NCBI RefSeq assembly: GCF_901873445.1
Contig: NZ_CABFLN010000006.1
Location: 1 to 53,402, forward strand
DNA length: 53,402 bases
Direction of reading: 5' to 3'
Source of the DNA: Gemella haemolysans
GTDB lineage: Bacteria; Bacillota; Bacilli; Staphylococcales; Gemellaceae
The notes beneath the pieces are model-generated. The model was not told the origin of the DNA, made no database searches, and saw nothing but the letters and a program-made list of their open reading frames with translations. A program made the position numbers and the translations under genes. Positions 43,809-53,226 of the stretch are shown here, one piece after another (within the stretch, counting starts at the first letter, position 1; each line of letters begins with the position of its first letter).

Positions 43809-44536
43809 TATTTATTCCCCTTTTCAAAAAATTCGCGAACAAAGTCATCCGCAGGGTTTTCTTTTAATACTTCCGGTGTAGCAATTTGAACTACTTTACC
43901 TTCTTTTAAAACACAAATTCTATCAGCAAGTTTCATCGCTTCATCCATATCGTGAGTTACAAAAACTGTTGTCATTTTATATTCATTGTGCAAAGTTTTA
44001 ATCAAATCCTGTAATTGAACTTTACTAAGCGGATCTAGTGCTGAAAATGGTTCATCCATCAATAAAATTTTAGGATTAGCAATTATCGCACGTAATATTC
44101 CTACACGTTGTTTTTCTCCTCCAGAAAGTTCCTTAGGAAGACGATTCATATAATGTTTTGGATCTAATCCTACTTTTTTCAGTAAATCCTCAGTCTTTTC
44201 TTTAATTTCTTTTTTGTCAAAGTTTTTCATTTCTGGAATTAGCGCAATATTTTCTGCAACCGTGAGATTCGGAAATAGTGCAATTTGTTGAAGAACATAT
44301 CCAGTTTTTAATCTTAATTCTCTTAAATCATAGTCTTTTAATCTCTTATCTTCAAAATAAATATCACCGTCTGTTTGTTCTATCAATCTATTTATTAATT
44401 TTAAAGTTGTTGTTTTTCCACTTCCACTTGGTCCAACTAGAACAAAAAATTCTCCTTCTTGTATTTCAAAATTCAATCCGTCAAGTATTAAACCATTTGT
44501 GGAACAACATAGCGATACATCTTTATAGTTTATCAT
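43808..44536 (-). CDS. egtV: ABC transporter ATP-binding protein, EgtV type
   Basis: A 242-residue ATPase of the OpuA/OpuC family. Walker [10 protein letters not shown] (about 35-43), Q-loop [20 protein letters not shown], signature [14 protein letters not shown], Walker [14 protein letters not shown] and H-loop FVTHDMDEA are complete. It lacks the C-terminal CBS pair of osmosensing OpuCA/ProV, which fits EgtV rather than an osmoregulated importer. Starts are possible at 44542 (MKM) or 44536 (MINYKDVSL); I chose the latter because homologues begin so and AAGG is seven bases upstream. A SigA promoter lies at 44669-44697 and a repeat hairpin sits in the leader. Confidence 0.87.
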   Translation of the reverse strand: MINYKDVSLCCSTNGLILDGLNFEIQEGEFFVLVGPSGSGKTTTLKLINRLIEQTDGDIYFEDKRLKDYDLRELRLKTGYVLQQIALFPNLTVAENIALIPEMKNFDKKEIKEKTEDLLKKVGLDPKHYMNRLPKELSGGEKQRVGILRAIIANPKILLMDEPFSALDPLSKVQLQDLIKTLHNEYKMTTVFVTHDMDEAMKLADRICVLKEGKVVQIATPEVLKENPADDFVREFFEKGNK

Positions 44537-44570
44537 TTTCATACCTTCTTCCTTATTTTTGATTATAAGA

Positions 44571-44632
44571 AGCGGAAGTGACTCAAAAATCGTGATTTCG
44601 AAAAACAAGATTTTTCCGGGCCAATCCCCGCT
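44571..44632 (+). repeat. Interspersed palindromic repeat, short form, in the egtVU leader
   Basis: A 62-bp copy with ends AGCGG and CCGCT. The left side reads AAGTGACTCAAAAATCGTGATTTCG in two parts as in the other copies; the right side (AAGATTTTTCCGGGCCAATCC) is more diverged but keeps the pairing. It lies between the egtV promoter and start codon, so it would be transcribed as a hairpin. Confidence 0.75.
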
Positions 44633-44668
44633 AATATTTTTATATAATTCCTAATTTCTATAATATTT

Positions 44669-44697
44669 ATTCTATACCTCTAATCTACAAGTGTCAA
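44669..44697 (-). promoter_or_regulatory. SigA promoter of egtVU
   Basis: On the minus strand a consensus TTGACA (-35, 44692-44697), 17-bp spacer and TAGAAT (-10, 44669-44674). The leader to egtV is about 125 nt and contains the repeat at 44571-44632. Confidence 0.75.
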
Positions 44698-44752
44698 TTT
44701 TTTAGATTTTTAAAAAAGGCGATAAAGAAATATTTTACAATTTATAAAAAAT

Positions 44753-44914
44753 GAGGAGTGACTCGAAATCGTAATTTCATAGAAATCGATTTTGTCAAAT
44801 CACTCCTGCACAGTTCACTAGACATCTAAAAGATTTTTAAAAGAGAATTTAGATATCAATAAGCCACTGCTCTTATATAAACTTTTTAAAATTTAGAACT
44901 TTTGAATCGGCCCT
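44753..44914 (+). repeat. Interspersed palindromic repeat, long (two-hairpin) form
   Basis: A 162-bp copy collinear with 3048-3221. Module 1 runs from GAGGAGTGACTC to AAATCACTCCT, module 2 from GCACAGTTC..ACATCTAAA to TTTAGATATC..AAGCCACTGC, and the tail AAAATTTAGAACTTTTGAA ends in TCGGCCCT. It lies between the DUF1016 gene and the egtV promoter, on the same side (3') of its neighbour as the copy near the Nudix gene. Confidence 0.85.
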
Positions 44915-44933
44915 TTTAAATTAAAAACATGAG

Positions 44934-45965
44934 TTATTCATTATTTTCTTCGGCAATCTCTGCATATTCTTTTAATTTTCTTTGTAGCAAATCCTTATCA
45001 ATAAGCTTTAATGTATACTCTGATACCATTGTAGGTGAAAGGCTTCTACTAAGTGTATATTCTACTACCTCATCATCTCTTGAAGTACAAAGGATAACAC
45101 CTACACTTGGATTTTCAGTTTCCTTTTTCACTTCTCTATCTAATGCTTCTAAATACAAATTCATTTTTCCTATATATTCTGGCTTAAATTCTCCCATCTT
45201 CAATTCAAATGCAACTAAGCAAGATAATCCTCTATGATAGAATAATAAATCTATATAATAATCATGTTTACCAACCTGTACCCTATATTCATTTCCTATA
45301 AATGAGAAATCTTTACCAATTTCCAATATAAAATTCTTCAGATTTTCGAGAACTGATTTTTGAAAATCTCTTTCATTCCCTATCTTTGGTGCATCAAGAA
45401 ATTCCAATACATACCTATCCATAAACAAATTATTTGTTTCATTCTTTATCTTTTGTATAGCAGGTAAACTCTCACCATTAGAAAGTATATATCTTTCATA
45501 ATAACCACTATCCATCTGCCTTACTAACTCACGATGTGTTAGATTTTCTTTTATCGTTAAATTAATATAAAATTCTCTTTCTTCTTTGCTTTTTGAACCG
45601 GACATTATTTTTAAATGATTAGACCAACTCAATTGTGTCAACAGTGTTGACACTTTTTCATCATCCTTATACAACTCATAGAATTGCTTCATTCTATATA
45701 GCCCTCTGCGGGTAAATCCTTTTAACTCAGGATAGTTTTCAGAGAAAAAAGCAGCTACATTATCGACAAAATTTGATCCATAACTCGCTTCTTTGCTTTT
45801 TTCACTTATATACTTACCCACTCCCTGATACATTAAAATAAGTTCTTCATTGACTTTACTATAAGCACGTGCCTTTGCACCTTCGATAATCTTAACAATA
45901 TCATCAAACTGACGGTTATTCTCTCCTTCATCCATATTATGTGATATTAACTTATCCTTATTCAT
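44934..45965 (-). CDS. DUF1016 / YhcG-family PD-(D/E)XK nuclease
   Basis: A 343-residue protein of the YhcG family. The N-terminal half (about 10-165) is the helical DUF1016 domain with YSKVNEELILMYQGVGKYI, GFTRRGLYRMKQFYELY and LSWSNHLKIM. The C-terminal half (about 190-330) is a PD-(D/E)XK fold: D in YYIDLLFYHR, then VAFELKMGEFKPEYIGKMN with E-x-K, giving an intact D..ExK site. The start is the ATG at 45963-45965 with AGAGGTGAG upstream; the frame extends 18 codons further. Family members occur next to restriction-modification or other defence genes; here the neighbours are egtVU and a surface protein gene, so the role is unknown. Confidence 0.9.
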   Translation of the reverse strand: MNKDKLISHNMDEGENNRQFDDIVKIIEGAKARAYSKVNEELILMYQGVGKYISEKSKEASYGSNFVDNVAAFFSENYPELKGFTRRGLYRMKQFYELYKDDEKVSTLLTQLSWSNHLKIMSGSKSKEEREFYINLTIKENLTHRELVRQMDSGYYERYILSNGESLPAIQKIKNETNNLFMDRYVLEFLDAPKIGNERDFQKSVLENLKNFILEIGKDFSFIGNEYRVQVGKHDYYIDLLFYHRGLSCLVAFELKMGEFKPEYIGKMNLYLEALDREVKKETENPSVGVILCTSRDDEVVEYTLSRSLSPTMVSEYTLKLIDKDLLQRKLKEYAEIAEENNE

Positions 45966-46301
45966 AATCTTCTCACCTCTAAAAGTATAATAGTATTTTT
46001 TGAATATTCTCCTCATCAAAATCTCTGGAACTTTTAATCTTTACTCTATATTTTTCTTAACTGAAAAAATAATATAATCTACCTTTTCGTATTCTAACAC
46101 TCTCTTGTCCTTTTAAGAATAACAACTTATTTCTTTAAAACTGCTTTTGTAGCATCTAAAATATATCTTGATTGTTATCATCTACATAAATTATAACATT
46201 ATTTTTAATCTTTTCCCACAACTAAATGTCAATTTCAAATTATTTAACTTACTATATATATTATCCTCCATTTATAATTTACAGGTGCAAACAACTCAGA
46301 T
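45966..46301. other. Gap upstream of the DUF1016 gene
   Basis: About 335 bp of AT-rich sequence between the DUF1016 gene and the terminator of the large surface-protein gene. A possible DUF1016 promoter is TTGATG with TACTAT on the minus strand (about 45990-46022, spacer 18). Nothing else is recognisable. Confidence 0.4.
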
Positions 46302-46352
46302 TTAAAAAAGTAAGAAGTCCTAAAGAGTACCTTTAATACTCTAGGACTTCTC
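46302..46352 (-). terminator. Terminator of the large surface-protein gene
   Basis: On the minus strand AGAAGTCCTAGAGTA and TACTCTTTAGGACTTCT pair with small bulges over a short loop, followed by TACTTTTTTAAA. It starts about 53 bp past the stop at 46405. Confidence 0.88.
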
Positions 46353-46404
46353 ACTCAATATTTAATTATTATAGAAAGATTTATAGTTAAATATTCTAAA
46401 TATT

Positions 46405-49400
46405 TTATTCTTCATCTTCTCTACGTCTTTTCGCAACAGCTAACAGACTTCCTAACATAGCTAATCCTAAACCTGCTAGTCCTGTATTAGTTTCAGCTTC
46501 ACCTGTATTTGCTAAACGTTTTGTAGCTTTTTCAACTTTAGCAGTTGGTTGTGGTTTATTTCTTTCACCGTGCTCTTCTCCATTACCTGCTGGTTTACTT
46601 GGAGTAACTTTTCTGAAGATATGAGTTACAACGTCACCTTTAGTTTCTGTTCTAACGAATACATAACCTTCAATTTCTCCTGCTTCTAATGCTTCATTCG
46701 CTTCACCTAATACTGTTGGAGCCTTCGCATCTGCTGGTTTCAATTCGTTACCTTTTTCATCAACCCATTTAGTGATGATTAACTTAACTTTTGGTAACTC
46801 TACCGGATCTGGAAGTTCTCCATTTACTCTACCGTTGAATTCTGGTAAATCTGGTTGAACTTCTGGTTCTCCTTTTTTAGATGAAATTTGTACTTTTACT
46901 TCCACATTCACCGTTACTGGTGTATCTCCATCATGGCTTACAGTTACTGGAATTGTCACAGTTTTCTCTTCGTCTGTTCCCCATTCTTCTTTTGTGAAGC
47001 TTGGTGTTCCGGTGATTTGTCCTTTATCATTCACGCTTAATCCATGCGATGGCGTTGAGCTGATTATTACTCCTGGTTTGTTTGCTGTTACCACTACATC
47101 TGTATTTGTATATGGTTGCCCTTCTACCACTGGAGTTGTTGGATTATGTGGCTCTGCTGTTAACGCAGTCTTAACTTTTGGAGTTGAATCTTGATTATCA
47201 TCGATTCCGTCGCCATCGTCGTCGTTATCTGTCTTATCTGGTGTTCCATCTCCATCTGTATCTCTCAATACTTTCACGACTACGTTTTTCGTAACTGGTG
47301 TATCTCCATCATGGCTTACAGTTACTGAGATTGTAACGTTACGCTCTTCTTCTTCATCTCCCCAGTTGCTAATTTCTGGTGTTCCTACTACCTTACCTGT
47401 CTCATCTACTCTTAGTCCATTGACTGGTTGTGATGTGATTGTACTGTTTGGTTTGTTTGGTGTTACCACTACTGCACTTGTGTACTCTGCTTTTTCCTTC
47501 GCTTCTGCTGGTGTTCCTACTGTGAAGTCTAACGCAGTCTTAACTTTTGGAGTTGAATCTTGATTATCATCGATTCCGTCGCCATCGTCGTCGTTATCTG
47601 TCTTATCTGGTGTTCCATCTCCATCTGTATCTCTCAATACTTTCACGACTACGTTTTTCGTAACTGGTGTATCTCCATCATGGCTTACAGTTACTGAGAT
47701 TGTAACGTTACGCTCTTCTTCTTCATCTCCCCAGTTGCTAATTTCTGGTGTTCCTACTACCTTACCTGTCTCATCTACTCTTAGTCCATTGACTGGTTGT
47801 GATGTGATTGTACTGTTTGGTTTGTTTGGTGTTACCACTACTGCACTTGTGTACTCTGCTTTTTCCTTCGCTTCTGCTGGTGTTCCTACTGTGAAGTCTA
47901 ACGCAGTCTTAATAACATTTCCATTCAACCTAATCTCTGGTGTTGGGTCACTAGTTCCTACACCTGCACCTTTATGTCTGTAAGTTACATCCCCGTTTGC
48001 TGCTACTTCTAATTCAGCAGTATTGACTGACGGGTTCGCTTTTTTCACGGCTGCTTTAACGTCTTCTTTTTCTTTGTTAGTTAATGCTGTAACTTCTAGT
48101 ACCGGAACTTTCTCAACGGGTTTCAATCCTGCGAATGCTTCTGTCTCGTATGAATCAACTTTTCCGTTCTTATTGCTTTCGTGACGTGTTACAACACGAT
48201 CTCCTGCTTGGAATGTTTCATTTCCTAATAAGTTAATTGTAATGCTTCCATCTGAATTCACAGTAATATCACGGTCGTTACGGCTATTTGTGTAGCCTGT
48301 AGCTGTTTTTGTTAATTGCATTCCAACGCCACGAATTGTTACGTGTAATTTATCTCCAGTTTCTACCGTCGTGTTTGGTTTTACTGTTACAGTATTGTCT
48401 TTTTCGTTAAATGCTGTTGTGATGTCGATTGGTTTAACTTCTAAAACTGGAACTGTAACATCTTTCTTCGTATTATCACTGAATGTTAATCCTACAGTAA
48501 CTACATTTTTACCATTTACCACACTGATACGTCCGTTATTTTTCACTTCTTTAGTAGTTGGTTGTGGTTGTCCTTGTGGAACTGTAACGTTGTTCAATAC
48601 ACGATTATATTCAGTTGCTGGTACGCTTCCTTGTTCGTTCTTAGCTTTAGCTGCTTTAACAGATACTTCTGGAATTGTTAAAGTTGGTTTTGCTTTATTC
48701 GCATTTGTTGTATCTAGTGGAACTTCAATATCTTCTCTTGAACCATCCGGATAAGTAACTGTTGCTGTGATATATAATGTACCGTCTTGTTTTGTTTGGA
48801 CTGTACTATTCTTCATTGCAAAAGTTAAACCAGATGTGTTTTTATTAACTTTTACTTCACCACGTGTTGATGAGAACGTTAACGTATCTTTAATCTTGTT
48901 AAATTCAGCGGCTGTAATTGTTGTATTCGCTTGAGTGATATCACGTTCAATCTTAGATTTACTTACTGTCGGTGTATATTTCGTTGCTTGAGTTAATGTT
49001 TTGAAAACAACACGATATGGGTTTGAAGCATCATTTTCTCTACTTCCTGATTTTTCCCTAATATTATTTTCTGCAGCGTCCATTGCTGAAGCATAACGCG
49101 TTACAATTACCTCTTCGTCTCTCCACAATGTATTTGCAGATTTTTCTCTATTTAATGTTCCAGTAACTGTCAATGTATACGGTGCGGTAGTAATAGTATC
49201 TCCATTTCTTGGAACCAAATTGTAAGTAAGACCATAATTTCCTAAGTGTGTAGTAGGTGGATTATCACCTGAATAGAATACAGCTTCTAATAATTTGTTA
49301 GAATTATCAGTAATAGTTGCAACATCAATGTTTGTATCTTCAGTTGGCGTAATATATACTACACGATCCCCTAGAGCATCTATCACAGTATTTTTAAATT

Positions 49401-52400
49401 CAATTTCCGGTAAAACCGCATCTCCATTACCTGCTATACCTGTTGCAGAAATACTTTCAACGCTACCTGTTCCATCTGTTGTAAGAGCTTTAGAAGTTAC
49501 CGTTGTACCATCTTTTACAACACGGTCTTTTAATCTAAACACGCCTGTTGTCGGATCAACTGTTAACGGTGCACCCGAACCAAATTGCCATACTCCACTA
49601 GCATTCTTCTTAGCTGTGTAGGTTACTTCTGTAGAGTCATCTTGTTTTGTAAAGGTTACGCTAACTTTATCCACATTTGTTTGATTTGTTGGTGTAATTA
49701 AGACATCACCATTATCTTTTGGAGTCACTGTTGGAGCTGTTGGTTTTACAACAAAGTTAATAGTTTTCTCCATATAACGACGCCCATTAAGTTGAGTATC
49801 GGTATTCCCTGTTACTACTTCACTCACTTCATTTGTTCCAGCATAATCTACTGGGAAATAAGCTCTTGCTTTTACAACATAACGACCTGGAGCATCAGGC
49901 AACTTAGAAATAACCGTGTTCGTAGTACTATCTACCATACGGAATGTCATTCCACTTGGGAAATTATTCTGATCTTGGCGATTTGTCCCAGAATTAACCG
50001 TTAAATAATTATTCGCATCTTCAAGATTTTGTCCTTTTGTAGCAGCAACTGTTGTTGATGATTGATTAGGTTCAGCCACTCGCCCTGGTTCAAAGTCTAA
50101 ATCTAGCACTCTTACACGGAATTTTACTTCTGAATGATTCCCTTTAGATACATCCCCATCTTTTGAATCGGATACTTTAAGCGTAACTGTAGAATAGCCT
50201 AACGTTGCATCAGCAGCCACCTTACCTTCTACCGTATGCGTTGTTGGATTAGTTTCAGTTACTCCTGTGAGCGTTAACTTATTATCAGTTCCACCAAACG
50301 AAACTCCTTTTGGTAAACCTGAAACATATTGAACATTTACACGTCCTTCTGAGGCATTATCTGAAAATTTCAAAGGTAAAACTAACTTAGCACCACGGAA
50401 AATTGTTATAGCTGTCCCATCTGTTCCATCTGTTGATGTTGGTACCGTATTGGTTAATACTGTTTCATTCTTTGCAATTAGATTTGTTAATTTCACAGTA
50501 GGAGCGACAGAATCCGTCACATTAAACGTCTTTGATACTGGTTTTTGAACAGGTGTGTAAATTGTATAATCTACATTATCAATTCGTTTTGTACTTACAG
50601 TATTAGGGAATACTGCCGTTGCGATATACTTAGTAACACTTCCTACCTCATTTAATTTCGTATTATTAGCAACATCAGTAAATGAAAAAGTACTAGAATT
50701 GAATTCTTTCCATTTAAACTGCATACCCGTTGGATAGTACTTATCACTGTCTGAACTAGCGCTATCTGCCACTTTGATTTGATTATGAGGATCTCCTAAT
50801 TCACTTCCAACAGCACGATTTTCTGGAGTGGTACTCCCCGCTTGTACGTCGACTATACGATATTTAAATTTATATGTTGCACTATTACGACCATCATTTG
50901 CAACCACAGTTGCAGTACTTTCTCCAAACGGAGCGTCATTTCCTACAGTATTATCAGGAATTGTATAATTGAACTCCTTACTTCCATTTGTCGAAATATT
51001 TCCCACACCATTAGGAAGACCTGTAATAGATAATGTGACATTATTCTTATCATCTTGAACTCTAAATGTAGGATTGAAGTTTGCTCCACGATAAATAATA
51101 AAACGATTATCATCCGCATTTGCTGTTAATGCTTTTCCGTTAATTGATACTGTTGGAGCAACATTATCTGGAACTTCTGTTGGTGTTACAGCATCACTTC
51201 GAACAGAAGTCACTACTCCACCATTATCTACGATTGTCTCTGCTGTAATAGGTTTACCAGGCAAAGCTCCAGAAACAACAACAGTAGCTGTTTCACCATT
51301 TGTTGTCCCTGTTCCAATAACTGTATTTCCATCATACAACTTCACTGTAGAACCAGATTTAACTCCACTTCCTACATTCACTCTAATCGATTGTCCAGTT
51401 AAACCTTTTTTATGTTCTACATCGCTGGCTGTAATAGTAGGTTTTTTAGGGTTAACCGTAAAGTAAACTCGTCCATCTGACCCTGAATTTGCATCTTCTG
51501 ATGTTGTTTGATCGCCATACGTTGCGATTGCAGTATAAGTGAACTTCCCAGCACTTGCTGTACTTGGAGTAGTGTTGTTTTTCCAACTCCAGCTCATTCC
51601 TGCAGGAAATTCTCCTGACCCTTTACGCGTAATATATCCATCCGCTACGGGGTTACCTGTATTAGGGATTACATCTCCTACTGTTTTTATATGACTACCA
51701 CCTTGGATAGGATACAATTGTGCATCTGGTCTGCTTTCCAATCTCGTTCCAGTAGCAGAATACACATATGCCGCATACGCAGTTATAGATTTCCCTTCTT
51801 TAGCGGTTACAGCCATAGTTCCCGCTGTTTTGGCTTGTTCAGGCGTAACATCATCTCTTAAACGCATCTTAACGTGATATTTATAAGCATAATTTTGTCC
51901 ACCGCTAACCGTTAATACGTGAGAATATGACAACTTAGGATAAGGTCCATTTGGATCATTATTTAATCGAATAATACGATTTAGATCTTCATTATTTTCT
52001 AATTTTTTCAACATTTCTTGTCGTTTATTATTATTATTCGGACCACCATCTAATTGATAAAGACTAATCTTATCGCTCCATTGTCTTCTCGTACTATCAT
52101 CCTGAACACCACCGTTTCTTCGAAGCTGTTCAAGTGCATTATATGTGTCTACTTTAGTAAAATTGTTAGGATTTTCAGAAAGTATTCCAGTACCTACATG
52201 ATTTCGATAACGTTCATAGTATGCTTCAGCAATAGTATCTCCTACATAGTTACCACCGCTATACAACAGATCTCGAGGTGGGTAGAACCAAAATGCATTT
52301 CCGGTATTTCCAATCAAAGCTTTACCATCATTTTGGAAGTAAACATCATAAGTAATAAATTTCTTATTACCTTCCTTACTATATTTTGCTGTCATGAATG

Positions 52401-53181
52401 TTTTTTCAATTGTTCGGGTACGTTGTCCTTCAACTGTAGAACCTTGTCCTGCAGCCTCTGAGATATACTCTTTTACATTAATTAACGCACCTTCTACACG
52501 TCCCTCATTAGTCGTAGTTGCTCTAAATCCAACACCTTCACCCATATTTAACCCATTACGTGAATCACGTGATCCAGTATTAGCAATCGTATTTTCTCCT
52601 TCTTTTACAACCTTTTTGGGCGCATTAACCTTAGGCATTGAAGACAACACAAAGATTTTCTCATTAAGGTTTTTAGCTACTGCATCAATTTCAGATTGTG
52701 TAAGTTCAGTACTAGTGCTATTAAGTGTATTTTTAGCATTTTCTAAATCTATTTTAATCGCAGCTAATGTAGACGCAGGAGCTTTATCTTTGTTAATTTT
52801 TTCTAAAAGTTCTTCTACTTTTTCAATATTAGTTTGTAATTTCGTTTTGTCTAATACTTGTTTTTCTACTATTTTTTCAGTATTAGCATTGTTGTTTACA
52901 GCTGGAATGTTTCCACTTGCTAATTCCTCTTTTTTAGCAGGTTTCACCTCTTCTTTTACGGGCTTCACTTCTTCTTTGCCAGTTGTACCTTCTAATTTTT
53001 CTACTTCAACATTTTTCTCTACAACTTCTCCTGCATTGGCTATACCAGCACCAAAAAATATACTAGCACCAATTACAACCGAAGCTGCTCCAACTTTAAA
53101 CTTTTTAATAGAGTAACTTTCAACCTTTACTCCACCTTTTGTATCCCTTAAATATTTGTTGTTTTTTCCTATCACGTACAT
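46405..53181 (-). CDS. Giant LPXTG-type surface protein with Ig-like domains and TSP3-like repeats
   Basis: A 2258-residue wall-anchored, adhesin-like protein. The N-terminus has a YSIRK-type signal (YSIKKFKVGAASVVIG, about 23-38). Residues about 100-185 are a helical FIVAR-like module. Residues about 200-490 form a large non-repeated domain with no family I recognise, the likely binding head. Then come Ig-like modules, including He_PIG-type ones (GLPKGVSFGGTDNKLTLTG), and two identical 123-residue repeats (1762-2007), each with a cadherin/Ig-like part and a thrombospondin-3-like Ca2+ motif DTDGDGTPDKTDNDDDGDG; a diverged third unit follows. A MucBP-like unit (about 2130-2200), the sortase motif LANTG (2223-2227), a hydrophobic stretch and KRRRE end it. 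The ATG at 53181 has AAGGA seven bases upstream; a GTG two codons later is an alternative. Confidence 0.9.
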   Translation of the reverse strand: MYVIGKNNKYLRDTKGGVKVESYSIKKFKVGAASVVIGASIFFGAGIANAGEVVEKNVEVEKLEGTTGKEEVKPVKEEVKPAKKEELASGNIPAVNNNANTEKIVEKQVLDKTKLQTNIEKVEELLEKINKDKAPASTLAAIKIDLENAKNTLNSTSTELTQSEIDAVAKNLNEKIFVLSSMPKVNAPKKVVKEGENTIANTGSRDSRNGLNMGEGVGFRATTTNEGRVEGALINVKEYISEAAGQGSTVEGQRTRTIEKTFMTAKYSKEGNKKFITYDVYFQNDGKALIGNTGNAFWFYPPRDLLYSGGNYVGDTIAEAYYERYRNHVGTGILSENPNNFTKVDTYNALEQLRRNGGVQDDSTRRQWSDKISLYQLDGGPNNNNKRQEMLKKLENNEDLNRIIRLNNDPNGPYPKLSYSHVLTVSGGQNYAYKYHVKMRLRDDVTPEQAKTAGTMAVTAKEGKSITAYAAYVYSATGTRLESRPDAQLYPIQGGSHIKTVGDVIPNTGNPVADGYITRKGSGEFPAGMSWSWKNNTTPSTASAGKFTYTAIATYGDQTTSEDANSGSDGRVYFTVNPKKPTITASDVEHKKGLTGQSIRVNVGSGVKSGSTVKLYDGNTVIGTGTTNGETATVVVSGALPGKPITAETIVDNGGVVTSVRSDAVTPTEVPDNVAPTVSINGKALTANADDNRFIIYRGANFNPTFRVQDDKNNVTLSITGLPNGVGNISTNGSKEFNYTIPDNTVGNDAPFGESTATVVANDGRNSATYKFKYRIVDVQAGSTTPENRAVGSELGDPHNQIKVADSASSDSDKYYPTGMQFKWKEFNSSTFSFTDVANNTKLNEVGSVTKYIATAVFPNTVSTKRIDNVDYTIYTPVQKPVSKTFNVTDSVAPTVKLTNLIAKNETVLTNTVPTSTDGTDGTAITIFRGAKLVLPLKFSDNASEGRVNVQYVSGLPKGVSFGGTDNKLTLTGVTETNPTTHTVEGKVAADATLGYSTVTLKVSDSKDGDVSKGNHSEVKFRVRVLDLDFEPGRVAEPNQSSTTVAATKGQNLEDANNYLTVNSGTNRQDQNNFPSGMTFRMVDSTTNTVISKLPDAPGRYVVKARAYFPVDYAGTNEVSEVVTGNTDTQLNGRRYMEKTINFVVKPTAPTVTPKDNGDVLITPTNQTNVDKVSVTFTKQDDSTEVTYTAKKNASGVWQFGSGAPLTVDPTTGVFRLKDRVVKDGTTVTSKALTTDGTGSVESISATGIAGNGDAVLPEIEFKNTVIDALGDRVVYITPTEDTNIDVATITDNSNKLLEAVFYSGDNPPTTHLGNYGLTYNLVPRNGDTITTAPYTLTVTGTLNREKSANTLWRDEEVIVTRYASAMDAAENNIREKSGSRENDASNPYRVVFKTLTQATKYTPTVSKSKIERDITQANTTITAAEFNKIKDTLTFSSTRGEVKVNKNTSGLTFAMKNSTVQTKQDGTLYITATVTYPDGSREDIEVPLDTTNANKAKPTLTIPEVSVKAAKAKNEQGSVPATEYNRVLNNVTVPQGQPQPTTKEVKNNGRISVVNGKNVVTVGLTFSDNTKKDVTVPVLEVKPIDITTAFNEKDNTVTVKPNTTVETGDKLHVTIRGVGMQLTKTATGYTNSRNDRDITVNSDGSITINLLGNETFQAGDRVVTRHESNKNGKVDSYETEAFAGLKPVEKVPVLEVTALTNKEKEDVKAAVKKANPSVNTAELEVAANGDVTYRHKGAGVGTSDPTPEIRLNGNVIKTALDFTVGTPAEAKEKAEYTSAVVVTPNKPNSTITSQPVNGLRVDETGKVVGTPEISNWGDEEEERNVTISVTVSHDGDTPVTKNVVVKVLRDTDGDGTPDKTDNDDDGDGIDDNQDSTPKVKTALDFTVGTPAEAKEKAEYTSAVVVTPNKPNSTITSQPVNGLRVDETGKVVGTPEISNWGDEEEERNVTISVTVSHDGDTPVTKNVVVKVLRDTDGDGTPDKTDNDDDGDGIDDNQDSTPKVKTALTAEPHNPTTPVVEGQPYTNTDVVVTANKPGVIISSTPSHGLSVNDKGQITGTPSFTKEEWGTDEEKTVTIPVTVSHDGDTPVTVNVEVKVQISSKKGEPEVQPDLPEFNGRVNGELPDPVELPKVKLIITKWVDEKGNELKPADAKAPTVLGEANEALEAGEIEGYVFVRTETKGDVVTHIFRKVTPSKPAGNGEEHGERNKPQPTAKVEKATKRLANTGEAETNTGLAGLGLAMLGSLLAVAKRRREDEE
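47161..47898 (-). repeat. Two perfect 369-bp tandem repeats in the surface-protein gene
   Basis: Copies at 47161-47529 and 47530-47898 appear identical base for base, and the first 13 bp of a further copy follow at 47899. Each encodes 123 residues, so gain or loss stays in frame. Such perfect copies indicate recent duplication or gene conversion; a diverged third unit lies at about 46860-47160. Confidence 0.95.
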
Positions 53182-53226
53182 TTCTCCTTCCTTAATATTA
53201 CTTAAAGATAAATAAAAACAATTCTA

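Noticed and set aside
44537..44608. Earlier start for egtV at 44608
   Set aside because: The extension overlaps the repeat element, lacks a ribosome binding site and is not found in family members as I know them.
47161..47898. Could the perfect repeats be a CRISPR array or an insertion
   Set aside because: The units are 369 bp with no spacers and are in frame within a surface protein.
52394..53116. A 240-codon plus-strand frame opposite the N-terminus of the giant surface protein
   Set aside because: The minus-strand gene is clear from its signal peptide and sortase motif; the plus-strand frame has no ribosome binding site or family features.
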